A stretch of 64,000 nucleotides of DNA from Bradyrhizobium sp. 1. GTDB taxonomy: Bacteria > Pseudomonadota > Alphaproteobacteria > Rhizobiales > Xanthobacteraceae. Positions 51,435-60,831 of the stretch are shown here, piece by piece. Made by a program: the position numbers and the translations under genes. The stretch spans positions 451,333-515,332 of the forward strand of contig NZ_JADPJH010000034.1 in assembly GCF_023073315.1 (NCBI RefSeq), in the 5' to 3' direction. Under the pieces are notes generated by a model. That model worked only from the letters and a program-made list of their open reading frames with translations, was not told the origin of the DNA and ran no database searches. How positions within the stretch are numbered: position 1 is the stretch's first letter; each line of letters begins with the position of its first letter.

Positions 51435-52934
51435 ATGTTCATGTGGACCGGCGTTCTCGATCGCTCTGCCTATGTCCGGCGCGCGGCCGTCGCCATTGCG
51501 CTGCTGGCAGGAACGAGCTTGCTGTTTCCTTCTCTGGTCAAGGCACTCGAGCCGCACTGCCCTTTGGGTCTGTGTGGTGCGACCGCGCCCTTGTTCTGGC
51601 CGATCCTTCTTGCCGTCCCGCTCGTGCTGATCCTGAGCATATGCATGCGCAGGGCCCGTGACGCCGGCTTGCGCCCGTCACTCGCTGCATTGCCGCCCCT
51701 GATGCTCTATGGCGATCAATTGATCCTGGAAGTCGCAGGAACCGATCGGCTGTTTTCCTTACGTGCGTATCTTTTCTTTCTGCCTGTGTTTGCGATGTTC
51801 GGGCTGCTCCTGATGGCGTTGCTGGCGGTGCCGGCGCGCAACGCCATGCGCAACGCGGGAGGCACAATCGTGGACGCGGCGTTGCTCGTTCTGGCGGGAT
51901 GGATCGCCATTGGCGCGATCGAACGCGGAGACAGGCTTGTTCTTCCCCTCCTCCTCATGAGCATGCCGGCCCAGATCGACCGTGCGATATACCTGCCGTT
52001 GTCTTACGCCATTTATGCAATGCCACTCTTCCTCGCGCTGGCAGCCTATCGGCTCTGGTGGTCGCCACCCCCGGCAACCGCGCCGGCCACATCCAGCGGG
52101 TCGAATCTCTGGCAGCCGAAGCGCGCAGTGATGATCGGCGCGATCATTGCCCTCGTCTCCCTGCTCTGGTCGACCCTGCCGCCCGGCGACCTGGTCGAGA
52201 CCATTTATCTGCTCCCCATTCTGCTTGGGCTCTACCTGGTCCCCGTCTTCGTGCCGACATTCGTGCTCTATGCCGTGGTCACCGCTTCGATCCTTCGCAT
52301 CTGCGCCAAGCGTGACGCCATTGCGATCGTTGCAATTGTGGCAGCTTCGATCCCATTCCTGCTTTGGGCTCTATCCTTTGCTTCAGTGCTTCAGGCCAGA
52401 GCGCGGGAAAGGGCCGAGATCGCCGCCATTCCCAAGGTCGCGCTGCCTGCCAGGTCCGGCGGTATCGTGATTGAAGGTGAAGACAATGCGCTGGTGAATT
52501 GTGCGCTTGAACGCTTCCTGTTGGCCGACCGCGCCGTCGGCGGCGTCTTCATTCACGAACAAGGCTCCGGCCCGTATCATCGGTTCAGGCGCGGCCCGGA
52601 TGATTCGCAAGTGGAGGACGATCAGACCTTCGACACCGCGCCGGCCGAACACTTTCTCGTCAGGTTTCCGCGCCGACCGCAATTCGTCCAAGACAAAAAG
52701 GCCGTCATGGACCGGATTTCGCCGCCGACCGAAATCTACGCTGTCGCGTCCGGCGGAGCACAGCTCGTCGCGCTCACCTATGCGACGCGTAACCAGCCGC
52801 CGGCGTTCCCACCGCTGCTGACGATAAATGGCTGGTATCGTCACCCCGAAGCACCTTCCAAGGTGGCGTGCAGGAACGTCGAAATCTTCCTCGACCGCGA
52901 ACTGCTGGACAAATTGGAGCGAGAGCGGGCGTAA
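51435..52934 (+). CDS. Large membrane protein of unknown function
   Basis: 499 residues. About ten hydrophobic segments in the first 310 residues, in two blocks separated by WQPKRAVMIG near residue 235; a short similarity to DUF805 (RRARDAGLRPSLA near residue 75) may be seen. The last 180 residues are soluble with GGIVIEGEDNALVNCALERF and VFIHEQGSGPYHRF. No known family fits the whole. Possibly a membrane sensor or enzyme with cytoplasmic or periplasmic C-terminal part. Confidence 0.7.
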   Translation: MFMWTGVLDRSAYVRRAAVAIALLAGTSLLFPSLVKALEPHCPLGLCGATAPLFWPILLAVPLVLILSICMRRARDAGLRPSLAALPPLMLYGDQLILEVAGTDRLFSLRAYLFFLPVFAMFGLLLMALLAVPARNAMRNAGGTIVDAALLVLAGWIAIGAIERGDRLVLPLLLMSMPAQIDRAIYLPLSYAIYAMPLFLALAAYRLWWSPPPATAPATSSGSNLWQPKRAVMIGAIIALVSLLWSTLPPGDLVETIYLLPILLGLYLVPVFVPTFVLYAVVTASILRICAKRDAIAIVAIVAASIPFLLWALSFASVLQARARERAEIAAIPKVALPARSGGIVIEGEDNALVNCALERFLLADRAVGGVFIHEQGSGPYHRFRRGPDDSQVEDDQTFDTAPAEHFLVRFPRRPQFVQDKKAVMDRISPPTEIYAVASGGAQLVALTYATRNQPPAFPPLLTINGWYRHPEAPSKVACRNVEIFLDRELLDKLERERA

Positions 52935-52981
52935 GACTTGTCCTGCAAGACCGCTCCCTGCGCTGGCTTCGATGTTCCGTG

Positions 52982-53011
52982 ACGAGTGCTAACGGAGACG
53001 CCAGCACTCGT
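52982..53011. other. Hairpin between convergent genes
   Basis: ACGAGTGCT (52982-52990) and AGCACTCGT (53003-53011) are exact complements with a 12-base loop. No T-run follows. It lies between the stops of the membrane protein and AMP nucleosidase genes. Confidence 0.5.
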
Positions 53012-53053
53012 GCGACAGTTCTCCTGTCCTTCCAGTCGCGGAAGATGAGCGCG

Positions 53054-54523
53054 TTACTGAAACGCGACCTCGGCAAAGCTCCGCAGTTTTCGCGAGTGCA
53101 GGCGCTCGGACTCCTGCTGCTTGAGCCGCTCCAGCGCCTTCAAGCCGATCTCGAGATGCTGGCCGACGCGGCGGCGGTAGAATTCGCTGGCCATGCCTGC
53201 GAGCTTGATCTCGCCATGCAGCGGCTTGTCGGAGACGCAGAGCAGCGTTCCGTAAGGCACACGGAAGCGATAGCCGTTGGCGGCGATCGCAGCCGATTCC
53301 ATGTCGAGCGCGACCGCACGCGATTGCGACATGCGGCGGATCACCTCGGGCCCCGAGATCTCCCAGTTGCGATTGTCGACGCTGGCGACGGTGCCGGTGC
53401 GCATCAGGCGCTTGAGCTCGAAGCCTTCGAGCCCGGTGACGTCTTCGACCGCCTCCTCCAACGCGACCTGCATCTCGGCGAGCGCCGGGATCGGTACCCA
53501 CAGCGGCAGCTCGCGGTCGAGCACGTGATCCTCGCGCACATAGCCGTGGGCGAGAACGTAGTCGCCGAGCCGCTGCGTGTTGCGCAGGCCCGCGCAATGG
53601 CCGAGCATTAGCCAGGCATGCGGACGCAGCACGGCAACGTGGTCGGTGACGTTGCGCGCGTTGGAAGGGCCGGTGCCGATGTTGATCAGGGTGATGCCGC
53701 GATAGCCTGATGCGACCAGGTGGAAGGCCGGCATCTGCGGCATGCGCGCCGGCGCGTCTCCAGTCGTCGCGCCGCCAGCATGCATGATGACGTTGCCGGG
53801 TGCGACAAAAGCTTCGAAGCCGGCTTCGCCGGACTGAAGCCGCTGCTGGCAGAGCTGCGCGAACGCGTCGACATAGAACTGGTAGTTGGTGAAGATGACA
53901 AAATTCTGGAAATGCTCGGGGTCGGTGCCGGTGTAGTGGTAGAGCCGGCGCAGCGAGTAATCGACCCGGGCAGCCCGAAACAGCGACAGCGGCTCGGGCG
54001 CGCCGGGCTGAAGCTCAAATGTGCCGTCGGCAATCGAATCGTCCATCGTGGCAAGATCAGGCACATCGAACGCATCGCGGAGCGAGCGCGTGATTGTGGA
54101 ATTCTCGCTGGTGGTGATGGCGGCTTCGATGTTGATGTCGCGGCGATAGGCAAAATGGATCGGGATCGGCTCGGCGGACTCGCCGATCTCGACGGGCACG
54201 CCGTGGTTCTGGATCAGCAGGCCGATCTGCTCGGTGAGATAGCTGCGGAACAGATCCGGCCGCGTGACGCTGGTCTCGTGCACGCCGGGCCCGGCGACGA
54301 AGCCGTAAGCGAGCCGCGAATCCAGCCGCGCATGCGTCGCAGTGGTGAGGCGGACGAAGGGGTAGTAGGCCCGCACCCGCGTCGTGATCGCCTCGCCGTT
54401 GACATAAGCCTCGAACCGGTCGCGCAGGAATTTTGTGTTGCGCTCGTAGATCTCTTCGAGGCGGGCGACGGCGAGGCTGGCGTCGGCGAAGGATTTGGTG
54501 GCGATGGAGGGTGGGGATTGCAT
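53054..54523 (-). CDS. amn: AMP nucleosidase
   Basis: 489 residues, close to E. coli Amn (484). N-terminal regulatory part with RAYYPFVRLTTATHARLDSR, and the C-terminal phosphorylase-like part with LINIGTGPSNARNVTDH, MLGHCAGLRNTQ, VALDMESAAIAANGYRF, TLLCVSDKPLHGEIK. Cleaves AMP to adenine and ribose 5-phosphate in the cytoplasm. It is a single gene; a type B repeat lies about 57 bases upstream of the start. Confidence 0.95.
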   Translation of the reverse strand: MQSPPSIATKSFADASLAVARLEEIYERNTKFLRDRFEAYVNGEAITTRVRAYYPFVRLTTATHARLDSRLAYGFVAGPGVHETSVTRPDLFRSYLTEQIGLLIQNHGVPVEIGESAEPIPIHFAYRRDINIEAAITTSENSTITRSLRDAFDVPDLATMDDSIADGTFELQPGAPEPLSLFRAARVDYSLRRLYHYTGTDPEHFQNFVIFTNYQFYVDAFAQLCQQRLQSGEAGFEAFVAPGNVIMHAGGATTGDAPARMPQMPAFHLVASGYRGITLINIGTGPSNARNVTDHVAVLRPHAWLMLGHCAGLRNTQRLGDYVLAHGYVREDHVLDRELPLWVPIPALAEMQVALEEAVEDVTGLEGFELKRLMRTGTVASVDNRNWEISGPEVIRRMSQSRAVALDMESAAIAANGYRFRVPYGTLLCVSDKPLHGEIKLAGMASEFYRRRVGQHLEIGLKALERLKQQESERLHSRKLRSFAEVAFQ

Positions 54524-54579
54524 GGTTCGACCGCCGGGTTGCTGGGGCTTGAGTCGAACTATAGCAAAGAAGGAGGAGC

Positions 54580-54669
54580 CGTAGGGTGGGTTAGCGCAGC
54601 GTAACCCACCAGTTCTGCCTCTGCGGATGGAGAAGTGGTGGGTTACGGCTTCGCCTAACCCACCCTACG
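54580..54669. repeat. Type B palindromic repeat, copy 2
   Basis: CGTAGGGTGGGTTAG (54580-54594) and CTAACCCACCCTACG (54655-54669) are exact complements. Inner GCGTAACCCACC pairs with GGTGGGTTACG. Same outer ends as at 31683 with a different arm continuation. Confidence 0.9.
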
Positions 54670-54690
54670 AGATCGCGCCTGCCGATCGAG

Positions 54691-54722
54691 ATCCCGGATG
54701 CGCGCCAAGCGCGCTCCGGGAT
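54691..54722. repeat. Hairpin with TCCCGGA arms after the adaptor gene
   Basis: ATCCCGGA (54691-54698) pairs with TCCGGGAT (54715-54722) and GCGCGC (54700-54705) with GCGCGC (54709-54714), loop CAA. It lies 16 bases beyond the hlyD stop on the minus strand and may end or stabilise that transcript. Its arms resemble type C. Confidence 0.7.
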
Positions 54723-54738
54723 GTCGCGCTTTCGCGCG

Positions 54739-56070
54739 TCACTTCTCCCTGAACGCCCGCATCAGCTGGTCGTGCAGCGGCTTCATCAGGTAGGACAGCA
54801 TGGTGCGGTCGCCGGTCTGGACGAAGGCTTCCGCCGGCATGCCGGGGATCAGCCTGGAATCGCCGAGGCGGGCGACCTCTTCCGCCGGCATCGAGACGCG
54901 GATGGTGTAATAGCTCTGCCCGGTGCGCTGGTCGGTGGTGACGTCGGGCGAGACGCGGGTGACGACGCCGTTGAGCTCGGGCGTGGTCCGTTGGTTGAAG
55001 GCGGACAGGCGCAGCAGCGTCTTCTGGCCGATCTGGAGCTTGTCGATGTCGGTCGGATTGACCTTGGCCTCGACCTGGAGGTCGTCGGCCTGCGGCACGA
55101 TCAGCATGAGCGCATCGCCGGCGGTGACGACGCCGCCGACGGTATGCACCGTCGATTGCAGTACCATGCCGTCCTGCGGCGCGCGGATGTCGACGCGGCG
55201 AAGCTGATCTTCGGCCGCGACCTTGCGCTCGATCATCTCGCCGACCTTGTCGTTGGTCTCGCGCAGATCCTTGGAGACCTCGCTCACCATGTCCTTGTCG
55301 ACCTGGATGATCTGGAGCTCGGTCTCTGTGATCTTGCCCTTGGCCTGCGCCCGCGAGGCGATGTATTGCGCACGCTCGCCGTTGAGGCGGGCGTTGTCGC
55401 GCTCGAGCGTGGTCAGGCGCGAGAGCTGCACCAGATGCTTGTCATAGAGATCGCGGACGCCGACGAGCTCCTGCTGCACCAGCGAGATCTCCTTGTCCTT
55501 GGCCTTCTCCTGCGCGGAGAGGCCCTCGATCTCCTCGTTGAGCTGCTGAACGCGTTCACGAAGCTGTGCCTTCTGGCCGGCGCGGCCGTTGACGCGGACG
55601 TCGAACAGCTTGGTTTCGGCGTCGAGCAGGTTCTTGACGTCAGGATCGTTGCCGCGATCGAGCAGCGATTGCGGGAAGTCGACCCTGTCGACACCGCGCT
55701 GCTCGGCCTGGAGCCGCGCCGTGCGCGCCTGCGCGGCGTCGAGATTCTTGGTGACGATGGCGAGGTTCGCCTTGGTGACGGTGTCGTCCAGCCGCACCAC
55801 GATGTCGCCGGCCTTGACCACGTCGCCGTCGTGGGCGCGCAGCTCGCCGACCACGCCGCCGGTCGGATGCTGCACCTTCTTGACGTTGGATTCGACCACG
55901 ATCTGGCCCGGCGCGATCAGCGCGCCCGAGATCTGCACGGTCGACCCCCAGCCGCCCAGACCGACGACGAGGACCAGGATGATCCCGAGCCCGAGCATCA
56001 GGTGAAACCGGATCGATTCCCGCACGGTCCGCTTTGCGGCAGGCTTGCCGCCAATGGCCATCGAGCTCAT
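54739..56070 (-). CDS. HlyD-family type I secretion adaptor (membrane fusion protein)
   Basis: 443 residues. One membrane helix (about 25-45), beta-lipoyl half VVESNVKKVQHPTGGVVGEL, long coiled coil (about 95-285) rich in E/K/Q (LNEEIEGLSAQEKAKDKEIS), second half lipoyl with VDIRAPQDGMVLQSTVHTVG, and C-terminal beta-barrel FNQRTTPELNGVVTRVSPDV. Bridges the inner-membrane ABC exporter and an outer-membrane TolC. The start overlaps the exporter stop by 4 bases, so the two are co-translated. Confidence 0.93.
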   Translation of the reverse strand: MSSMAIGGKPAAKRTVRESIRFHLMLGLGIILVLVVGLGGWGSTVQISGALIAPGQIVVESNVKKVQHPTGGVVGELRAHDGDVVKAGDIVVRLDDTVTKANLAIVTKNLDAAQARTARLQAEQRGVDRVDFPQSLLDRGNDPDVKNLLDAETKLFDVRVNGRAGQKAQLRERVQQLNEEIEGLSAQEKAKDKEISLVQQELVGVRDLYDKHLVQLSRLTTLERDNARLNGERAQYIASRAQAKGKITETELQIIQVDKDMVSEVSKDLRETNDKVGEMIERKVAAEDQLRRVDIRAPQDGMVLQSTVHTVGGVVTAGDALMLIVPQADDLQVEAKVNPTDIDKLQIGQKTLLRLSAFNQRTTPELNGVVTRVSPDVTTDQRTGQSYYTIRVSMPAEEVARLGDSRLIPGMPAEAFVQTGDRTMLSYLMKPLHDQLMRAFREK

Positions 56071-57809
56071 GACTTTCCGCCTTCGCTGACGATTTTGATC
56101 GGCGCCGGCGGGGTCGCGCGCGGCTGGAGCACCTGGGAGAGCACCTGCTCTTTCGGGCCGAAGGCCTGCATGCGGCCCTCGCGCAGCACCAGGATCTGGT
56201 CGACCGCCTCGACGCCGATGGGCCGGTGCGCCACCACGATGACGATGGCGCCACGGTCGCGGGCGGTACGGATGGCGCGGGTCAGCGCCTCGTCGCCTTC
56301 GGTGTCGAGATTGGAATTGGGCTCGTCGAGCACGATCAGGAACGGATTGCCGTAGAGCGCGCGCGCCAGCGCCACGCGCTGGGCCTGGCCTGCGGAGAGC
56401 GAGGTGCCCTGCTCGCCGACTTGCGTGTTGTAGCCCTCGCGCATCTTGATGATCATCTCATGCACGCCGGCTTCTTTGGCCGCGGTGATGATGCCGTCAG
56501 ATTTGGCCTCGAGATCGAAGCGGCTGATATTCTGCGCGATGGTGCCGCCGAACAGCTCGACATCCTGCGGCAGATAGCCGATGTGGCGTCCGAGCGCGTC
56601 GGACGACCATTGGTCGAGCGCCGCGCCGTCGAGCCGCACCTTGCCGCGCACCGGATGCCAGACGCCGACCAGCGCGCGGATCAGCGACGATTTGCCGGAG
56701 CCGCTTGGTCCGATCACGCCGAGGGCGCTGCCGGCTTCGAGCGCGAAGGTGACGTCCTGGACGATGAGGCGCTGGTTGCCCGGCGGCACCATGGCGAGGC
56801 CCTCGACCGCGAGGCGGCTGGTGGGTGCCTGCAACTGTGTCGGCATCGTCTGCGCCGGCATCTGCTCCAGCAGGCGCGTGAGGCGCTGCCAGCTCTGGCG
56901 GGCCGTGACGAAGGATTTCCAGTGCGCAATGGCGAGATCGACAGGCGCCAGCGCACGCGCGGAGAGGATCGAGCCGGCGATGATGATGCCGGCGGTCGCC
57001 TCCTGGTGGATGACGAGATAGGCGCCGACTGCGAGCACCGCCGATTGCAGCATCATGCGCAGCACTTTTGCGACTGCGCCGAGACCGCCGGCGACGTCGC
57101 TCGCGCGCTGATTGCCGGCGAGATATTTTTCGTTGGCCTCGCTCCAGCGCGCGTTCATCCGGCCGGTCATGCCCATCGACACCATGACTTCGGCGTTGCG
57201 ACGGCTGGAGGAAGCCAGATCGTTGCGCTGGGCGGCAAGGCCCATCGCCTCGCGCGCCGGCTGGCGGGACATGAATTCGGTGACCAGCGTCAGGCCCACC
57301 AGGATGATGGCGCCGACCAGGGCGGTGACGCCGATCATGACGTGGAAGGCGAAGCAGATGGCGAGATAGAGCGGCAGCCAGGGCAGGTCGAAGAACGCAC
57401 TCGGGCCCATGCCGCCGAGGAAGGAACGGACATTGTCGAGATCGCGCAGCGGCTGGAGGCCCTCGTTGCGGCTGCCGACCAGAAGCGGCAGGCGCACGAC
57501 GGTGTCGAACACACGCTTGTTGAGGGCCTCATCCAGCGCAGTGCCCACCCGCCCCAGGATCCGGTTGCGGATCATGTCGAGCACGCCCTGCGCCGCATAG
57601 AGGAAGCTGGCGATGACGATCAGGCCGACCAGGGTCGGAACGCTGCGGCTCGGCAGCACCCGGTCGTAGACCTCCAGCATGAAGATCGACCCGGTCAGAT
57701 ACAGCAGGTTGATCATGCAGCTCATGAAGCCGACGCCGATGAACGCCGTGCGACAAGCGCGCAAGGCGTCCCCGAGCTCCGAACGGCGGACGCCAGGGAG
57801 GGCTGCCAT
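56067..57809 (-). CDS. Type I secretion ABC permease/ATPase (PrtD-like)
   Basis: 580 residues. Membrane domain with about six helices (30-310), then nucleotide-binding domain: Walker A GPSGSGKSS at 367-375, Q-loop GYLPQDVELFGG, signature LSAGQAQRVALARAL, Walker B LIVLDEPNSNLD and H-loop VVVAHRP. No N-terminal C39-like peptidase-degenerate domain. Exports an unfolded C-terminal-signal protein, often an RTX repeat protein or protease. Neither such a substrate nor TolC is in this window. ATG 57809 is used. Confidence 0.93.
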   Translation of the reverse strand: MAALPGVRRSELGDALRACRTAFIGVGFMSCMINLLYLTGSIFMLEVYDRVLPSRSVPTLVGLIVIASFLYAAQGVLDMIRNRILGRVGTALDEALNKRVFDTVVRLPLLVGSRNEGLQPLRDLDNVRSFLGGMGPSAFFDLPWLPLYLAICFAFHVMIGVTALVGAIILVGLTLVTEFMSRQPAREAMGLAAQRNDLASSSRRNAEVMVSMGMTGRMNARWSEANEKYLAGNQRASDVAGGLGAVAKVLRMMLQSAVLAVGAYLVIHQEATAGIIIAGSILSARALAPVDLAIAHWKSFVTARQSWQRLTRLLEQMPAQTMPTQLQAPTSRLAVEGLAMVPPGNQRLIVQDVTFALEAGSALGVIGPSGSGKSSLIRALVGVWHPVRGKVRLDGAALDQWSSDALGRHIGYLPQDVELFGGTIAQNISRFDLEAKSDGIITAAKEAGVHEMIIKMREGYNTQVGEQGTSLSAGQAQRVALARALYGNPFLIVLDEPNSNLDTEGDEALTRAIRTARDRGAIVIVVAHRPIGVEAVDQILVLREGRMQAFGPKEQVLSQVLQPRATPPAPIKIVSEGGKS

Positions 57810-58074
57810 CAGTCTGATCTCTTTCGGGTAAGGGGGCAAAGCCCCTGAATTTCACAGGCCGTTCAGGGGTACTCGACCCGGATTAATAGGGTGTTCTCCC
57901 CAGCAACCAACGCATCGTAATTCATCCAGGCCCTAATGAGCCACATCTACCCTTGACGGCCCCGCACGCAAATCCGGTATTTCACAGTCTTTGCGGTTTT
58001 TTATAGCAGACATCACCGCCTCCCCCCAGCCTGGGGAGAGGCACAAAGTTCCGATCGACCAGCCGCGCGGGCTG
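57810..58074. other. Intergenic region between the type I system and glsB
   Basis: 265 bases. The type I operon promoter must lie near 57810-57960. The hairpin GCCTC-CCCCA / TGGGG-GAGGC (58018-58042, one mismatch) may end glsB transcription. No open frame was judged real. Confidence 0.5.
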
Positions 58075-58344
58075 CTAGAGCCGACCGCCGCCGCGCACCA
58101 GGCGGACCACCAGAAGCAGGATGACAGCGCCGATCGCGGAATAAATGATCTCCGAGACCAGCCCGGCGCCGATGTGAATGCCGAGCTTCGGGAACAGAAA
58201 GCTCGCGACAAACGCGCCGGCGATGCCGATCACGATGTCGCCGATGATGCCGAACCCGCTTCCGCGCACCACCTTGCCGGCGAGCCAGCCGGCAACCAGG
58301 CCGACGAACAGGATGACGATGAGGCTTTCGCCAGAAATGTACAT
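58075..58344 (-). CDS. GlsB/YeaQ/YmgE-family stress-associated membrane protein
   Basis: 89 residues from ATG 58344 after AAAGGGA. Three Gly-rich helices with GLVAGWLAGKVVRGSGFG, IIGDIVIGIAGAFVASFLFP and a last helix with YSAIGAVILLLVVRLVR; the pattern defines the transglycosylase-associated protein family. Often induced by acid or osmotic stress; precise role not known. The upstream region is near the end of the ABC operon (58442). Confidence 0.92.
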   Translation of the reverse strand: MYISGESLIVILFVGLVAGWLAGKVVRGSGFGIIGDIVIGIAGAFVASFLFPKLGIHIGAGLVSEIIYSAIGAVILLLVVRLVRGGGRL

Positions 58345-58441
58345 AAGTTGAAGTCCCTTTCCATGAACGAGGGCCATGGAACGGGAACCGGGATGAATGG
58401 GGTCTGAATGCTGTTCCCGCCCCCCAGTTGCCGTCTAAATA

Positions 58442-59419
58442 TCATGACAGCGCGGTGACCGGCTCCGCCAACACGCACCTTGCCGCCCGGCCTGGCCCGA
58501 CCTCGACATTCGCAGGCAGTTGCTCGACGCAGCGCGGCTGGGCCACGGCGCAGCGGGGGGCGAAAGAGCAGTTGTGGGGTTTTTCGGCGAGCGACGGCGG
58601 GGTGCCGGGGATGGTTTCGAGCCGCGCGCCCCGCTTGGCGCCGTGGACCGTCGAGGCGAGCAGGCCCTTGGCGTAGGGGTGCACCGGGCTGCGGACGATA
58701 TCGCGAAGCGTGCCCTGCTCCACGATCTGGCCGGCATACATCACCGCGACGCGGTCGCAGATCTCGATCGCAACACCAATGTCGTGGGTGACGAAGATGA
58801 CGGACATGCCGAACTCGCGTTGCAGCTCGCGCAAGAGCAATAATATCTGAATCTGCACGGTGGCATCGAGCGCGGTGGTCGGCTCGTCCGCGAGCAAAAT
58901 CTTGGGACGGCAGGCGAGCGCCAACGCGATCATCGCGCGCTGACGCATGCCGCCGGACATTTCGTGCGGATAGGCGTCGAGCCGGCGTCTGGCCGAGGGA
59001 ATGCGCACGACCTCGAGCATTTCGAATGCCCTCGCTCTGCCCTCCGCATAAGACTTGCCCTCGTGGCGCACGACGCTTTCGGCGATCTGCTCACCGATGG
59101 TGTAGACCGGATCAAGCGCGAGCGCGGGCTCCTGAAAGATCATCGACACCGTCTGGCCGCGGAACGACGACAGCTGCTCGTCGTTCATGGCGAGCACATC
59201 GCGGCCCATCACGTTGACCTTGCCCGTGATCTGCGTGCGCTTGCGCGGCAGCAGCCGCATCAGCGCACGCAGGGTCACGCTCTTGCCCGAACCGGACTCG
59301 CCGAGCAGGCCCAGCACCTCGCCGTCACCGAGCGAGAGACTGAGATCGTTCACGGCAAAAACCGTGCGCTCGCCGGTGAAGCGGATGTTGAGGCCTGAGA
59401 TGTCGACGAGCTTTGTCAT
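58442..59419 (-). CDS. Peptide/opine ABC transporter ATPase, OppD/DppD-like
   Basis: 325 residues. Walker A GESGSGKS (40-47), signature MSGGMRQRAMIALAL, Walker B ILLADEPTTALD, and the OppD-type C-terminal part with SPVHPYAKGLLAS and CSFAPRCAVAQ (likely [4Fe-4S]-like or zinc cysteine region in this class). The start overlaps the amidase stop by 4 bases. Energises import of peptides or similar amides with the other subunits in this operon. Confidence 0.95.
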   Translation of the reverse strand: MTKLVDISGLNIRFTGERTVFAVNDLSLSLGDGEVLGLLGESGSGKSVTLRALMRLLPRKRTQITGKVNVMGRDVLAMNDEQLSSFRGQTVSMIFQEPALALDPVYTIGEQIAESVVRHEGKSYAEGRARAFEMLEVVRIPSARRRLDAYPHEMSGGMRQRAMIALALACRPKILLADEPTTALDATVQIQILLLLRELQREFGMSVIFVTHDIGVAIEICDRVAVMYAGQIVEQGTLRDIVRSPVHPYAKGLLASTVHGAKRGARLETIPGTPPSLAEKPHNCSFAPRCAVAQPRCVEQLPANVEVGPGRAARCVLAEPVTALS

Positions 59420-60831
59420 GACGGCAGTTTGGGTACCCGGTCGTGATAGTCGGTGACGCGCTGGAAGGCCGCGCCGATGGCAAGCAGGGTCGCTTCATCG
59501 AAGGAGCGGCCGATCAGCTGCATGCCAATTGGCAGGCCGCTTTTGGTGAAGCCGGAGGGAATGGTGAGCGACGGCAGGCCGAGGAAATTCACCGGACGGG
59601 TGAACAGCGTCAGGCGCTGCACCATGGCCGGCGCATTCGGTCCGCCGCCGACATCGCTCTCCTCGATCGTCGGCGCCGGCACCGGCGATGCCGGCGCGAT
59701 GATCGCGTCGACGCCGGCCGTGGCTGCATTGTGCGCGGCGAGTGCCGGACCGCGCCAGCGCATCGCCTCGAGATAAGTGATGGCGGGAACAGCGAGGCCG
59801 TTTTGAAGCCGCATCAGCGTCTGCGCGCCATAATCCTGCGGGCGCTCGATCATCCAGCGCTTGTGGAACGCCGCAGCTTCCGCCGCGAGCACGAGTTGAC
59901 TCGCCGCCTGCAGTTGCCGCTGATCCGGCAGCTCGACTGAGACGATGTCGGCACCCTCGCGCTTGAGCACGGCGATGGTCTCGTCCAGCACGCGCGCGAC
60001 CTCGCTGTCGAGGTCGTCGACATAGAAGGATGCGGGCACGCCTATCTTGAGGCCCTTCAGCGAACCCTTGGTGGCGCCGACATAGTCCGACAGCGGCTCG
60101 TGGCTCGTGGTCGAGTCCGCGGGATCGAGACCTGCCATCAGCGCAAGCAACAGCGCGCAATCCTCCGCAGTCCGCGCGAGCGGGCCGACCGTGTCGAGCG
60201 ATTGCGACAGCGGCATCGCGCCGGCGCGGCTGACGCGGCCGACGGTGGTCTTCAAGCCCGTGACGCCGCAGAAATGCGCGGGCATGCGGATCGAGCCGCC
60301 GGTGTCCGAGCCGAGCGCCGCAAAGGTCAGCCGCGCGGCGACCGACGAGCCGGAGCCGGAGGACGAGCCGCCGGTAATATGGGCGACGTTCCAGGGATTG
60401 CGCACCGGGCCGTAATGGGCGTTGTGCCCGGTCGGGCCATAGGCGAACTCCGCAAGGTGCAACGTGCCGAGCCGCACCTGGCCGGCGTCCTTCAGCCGCT
60501 GCAAGGCGGTGGACGTCACGGTCGGAACGAAATCGCGGCGGATCAGCGAGCCGCAGGTCGCGACATGGCCGGCATCATAATACATGTCCTTGTGTGCGAG
60601 CGGCACGCCATGCAAGGGACCACGGACTTTGCCCTTCGCGAGTTCGGCATCGGCGGCATCGGCGGCTTTCAATGCAGCCTCGGATTCAATCGACATGAAG
60701 GCGTTGAGATGCGGCTGCCATTGCGCGATGCGATGGAGTAGCGCGCGCGTCACCTCATGCGAGGACAGCTGCTTCATCGCGATCGCACGCGCGACCTCGG
60801 TGAGCGTCATCAAGGCAGGCTCGGTGCTCAT
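59416..60831 (-). CDS. Amidase signature enzyme inside the ABC operon
   Basis: 471 residues. Lys in GVPLAHKDMYYDAGH, cis-Ser in TGGSSSGSGSSVAARL and nucleophile Ser in SDTGGSIRMPAHFCG; C-terminal VNFLGLPSLTIPSGFTKSG. The length and the small partner upstream fit the AtzE/GatA-like group, which hydrolyses amides including 1-carboxybiuret. Both ends overlap neighbouring genes by 4 bases. It may break down the compound brought in by the ABC system, releasing ammonia. Confidence 0.94.
   Translation of the reverse strand: MSTEPALMTLTEVARAIAMKQLSSHEVTRALLHRIAQWQPHLNAFMSIESEAALKAADAADAELAKGKVRGPLHGVPLAHKDMYYDAGHVATCGSLIRRDFVPTVTSTALQRLKDAGQVRLGTLHLAEFAYGPTGHNAHYGPVRNPWNVAHITGGSSSGSGSSVAARLTFAALGSDTGGSIRMPAHFCGVTGLKTTVGRVSRAGAMPLSQSLDTVGPLARTAEDCALLLALMAGLDPADSTTSHEPLSDYVGATKGSLKGLKIGVPASFYVDDLDSEVARVLDETIAVLKREGADIVSVELPDQRQLQAASQLVLAAEAAAFHKRWMIERPQDYGAQTLMRLQNGLAVPAITYLEAMRWRGPALAAHNAATAGVDAIIAPASPVPAPTIEESDVGGGPNAPAMVQRLTLFTRPVNFLGLPSLTIPSGFTKSGLPIGMQLIGRSFDEATLLAIGAAFQRVTDYHDRVPKLPS

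Noticed and set aside
52982..53011. CIRCE-like element (GAGTGCT and AGCACTC)
   Set aside because: CIRCE is TTAGCACTC-N9-GAGTGCTAA; here the arms are in the reverse order, there is a 12-base loop and the site is between stop codons.
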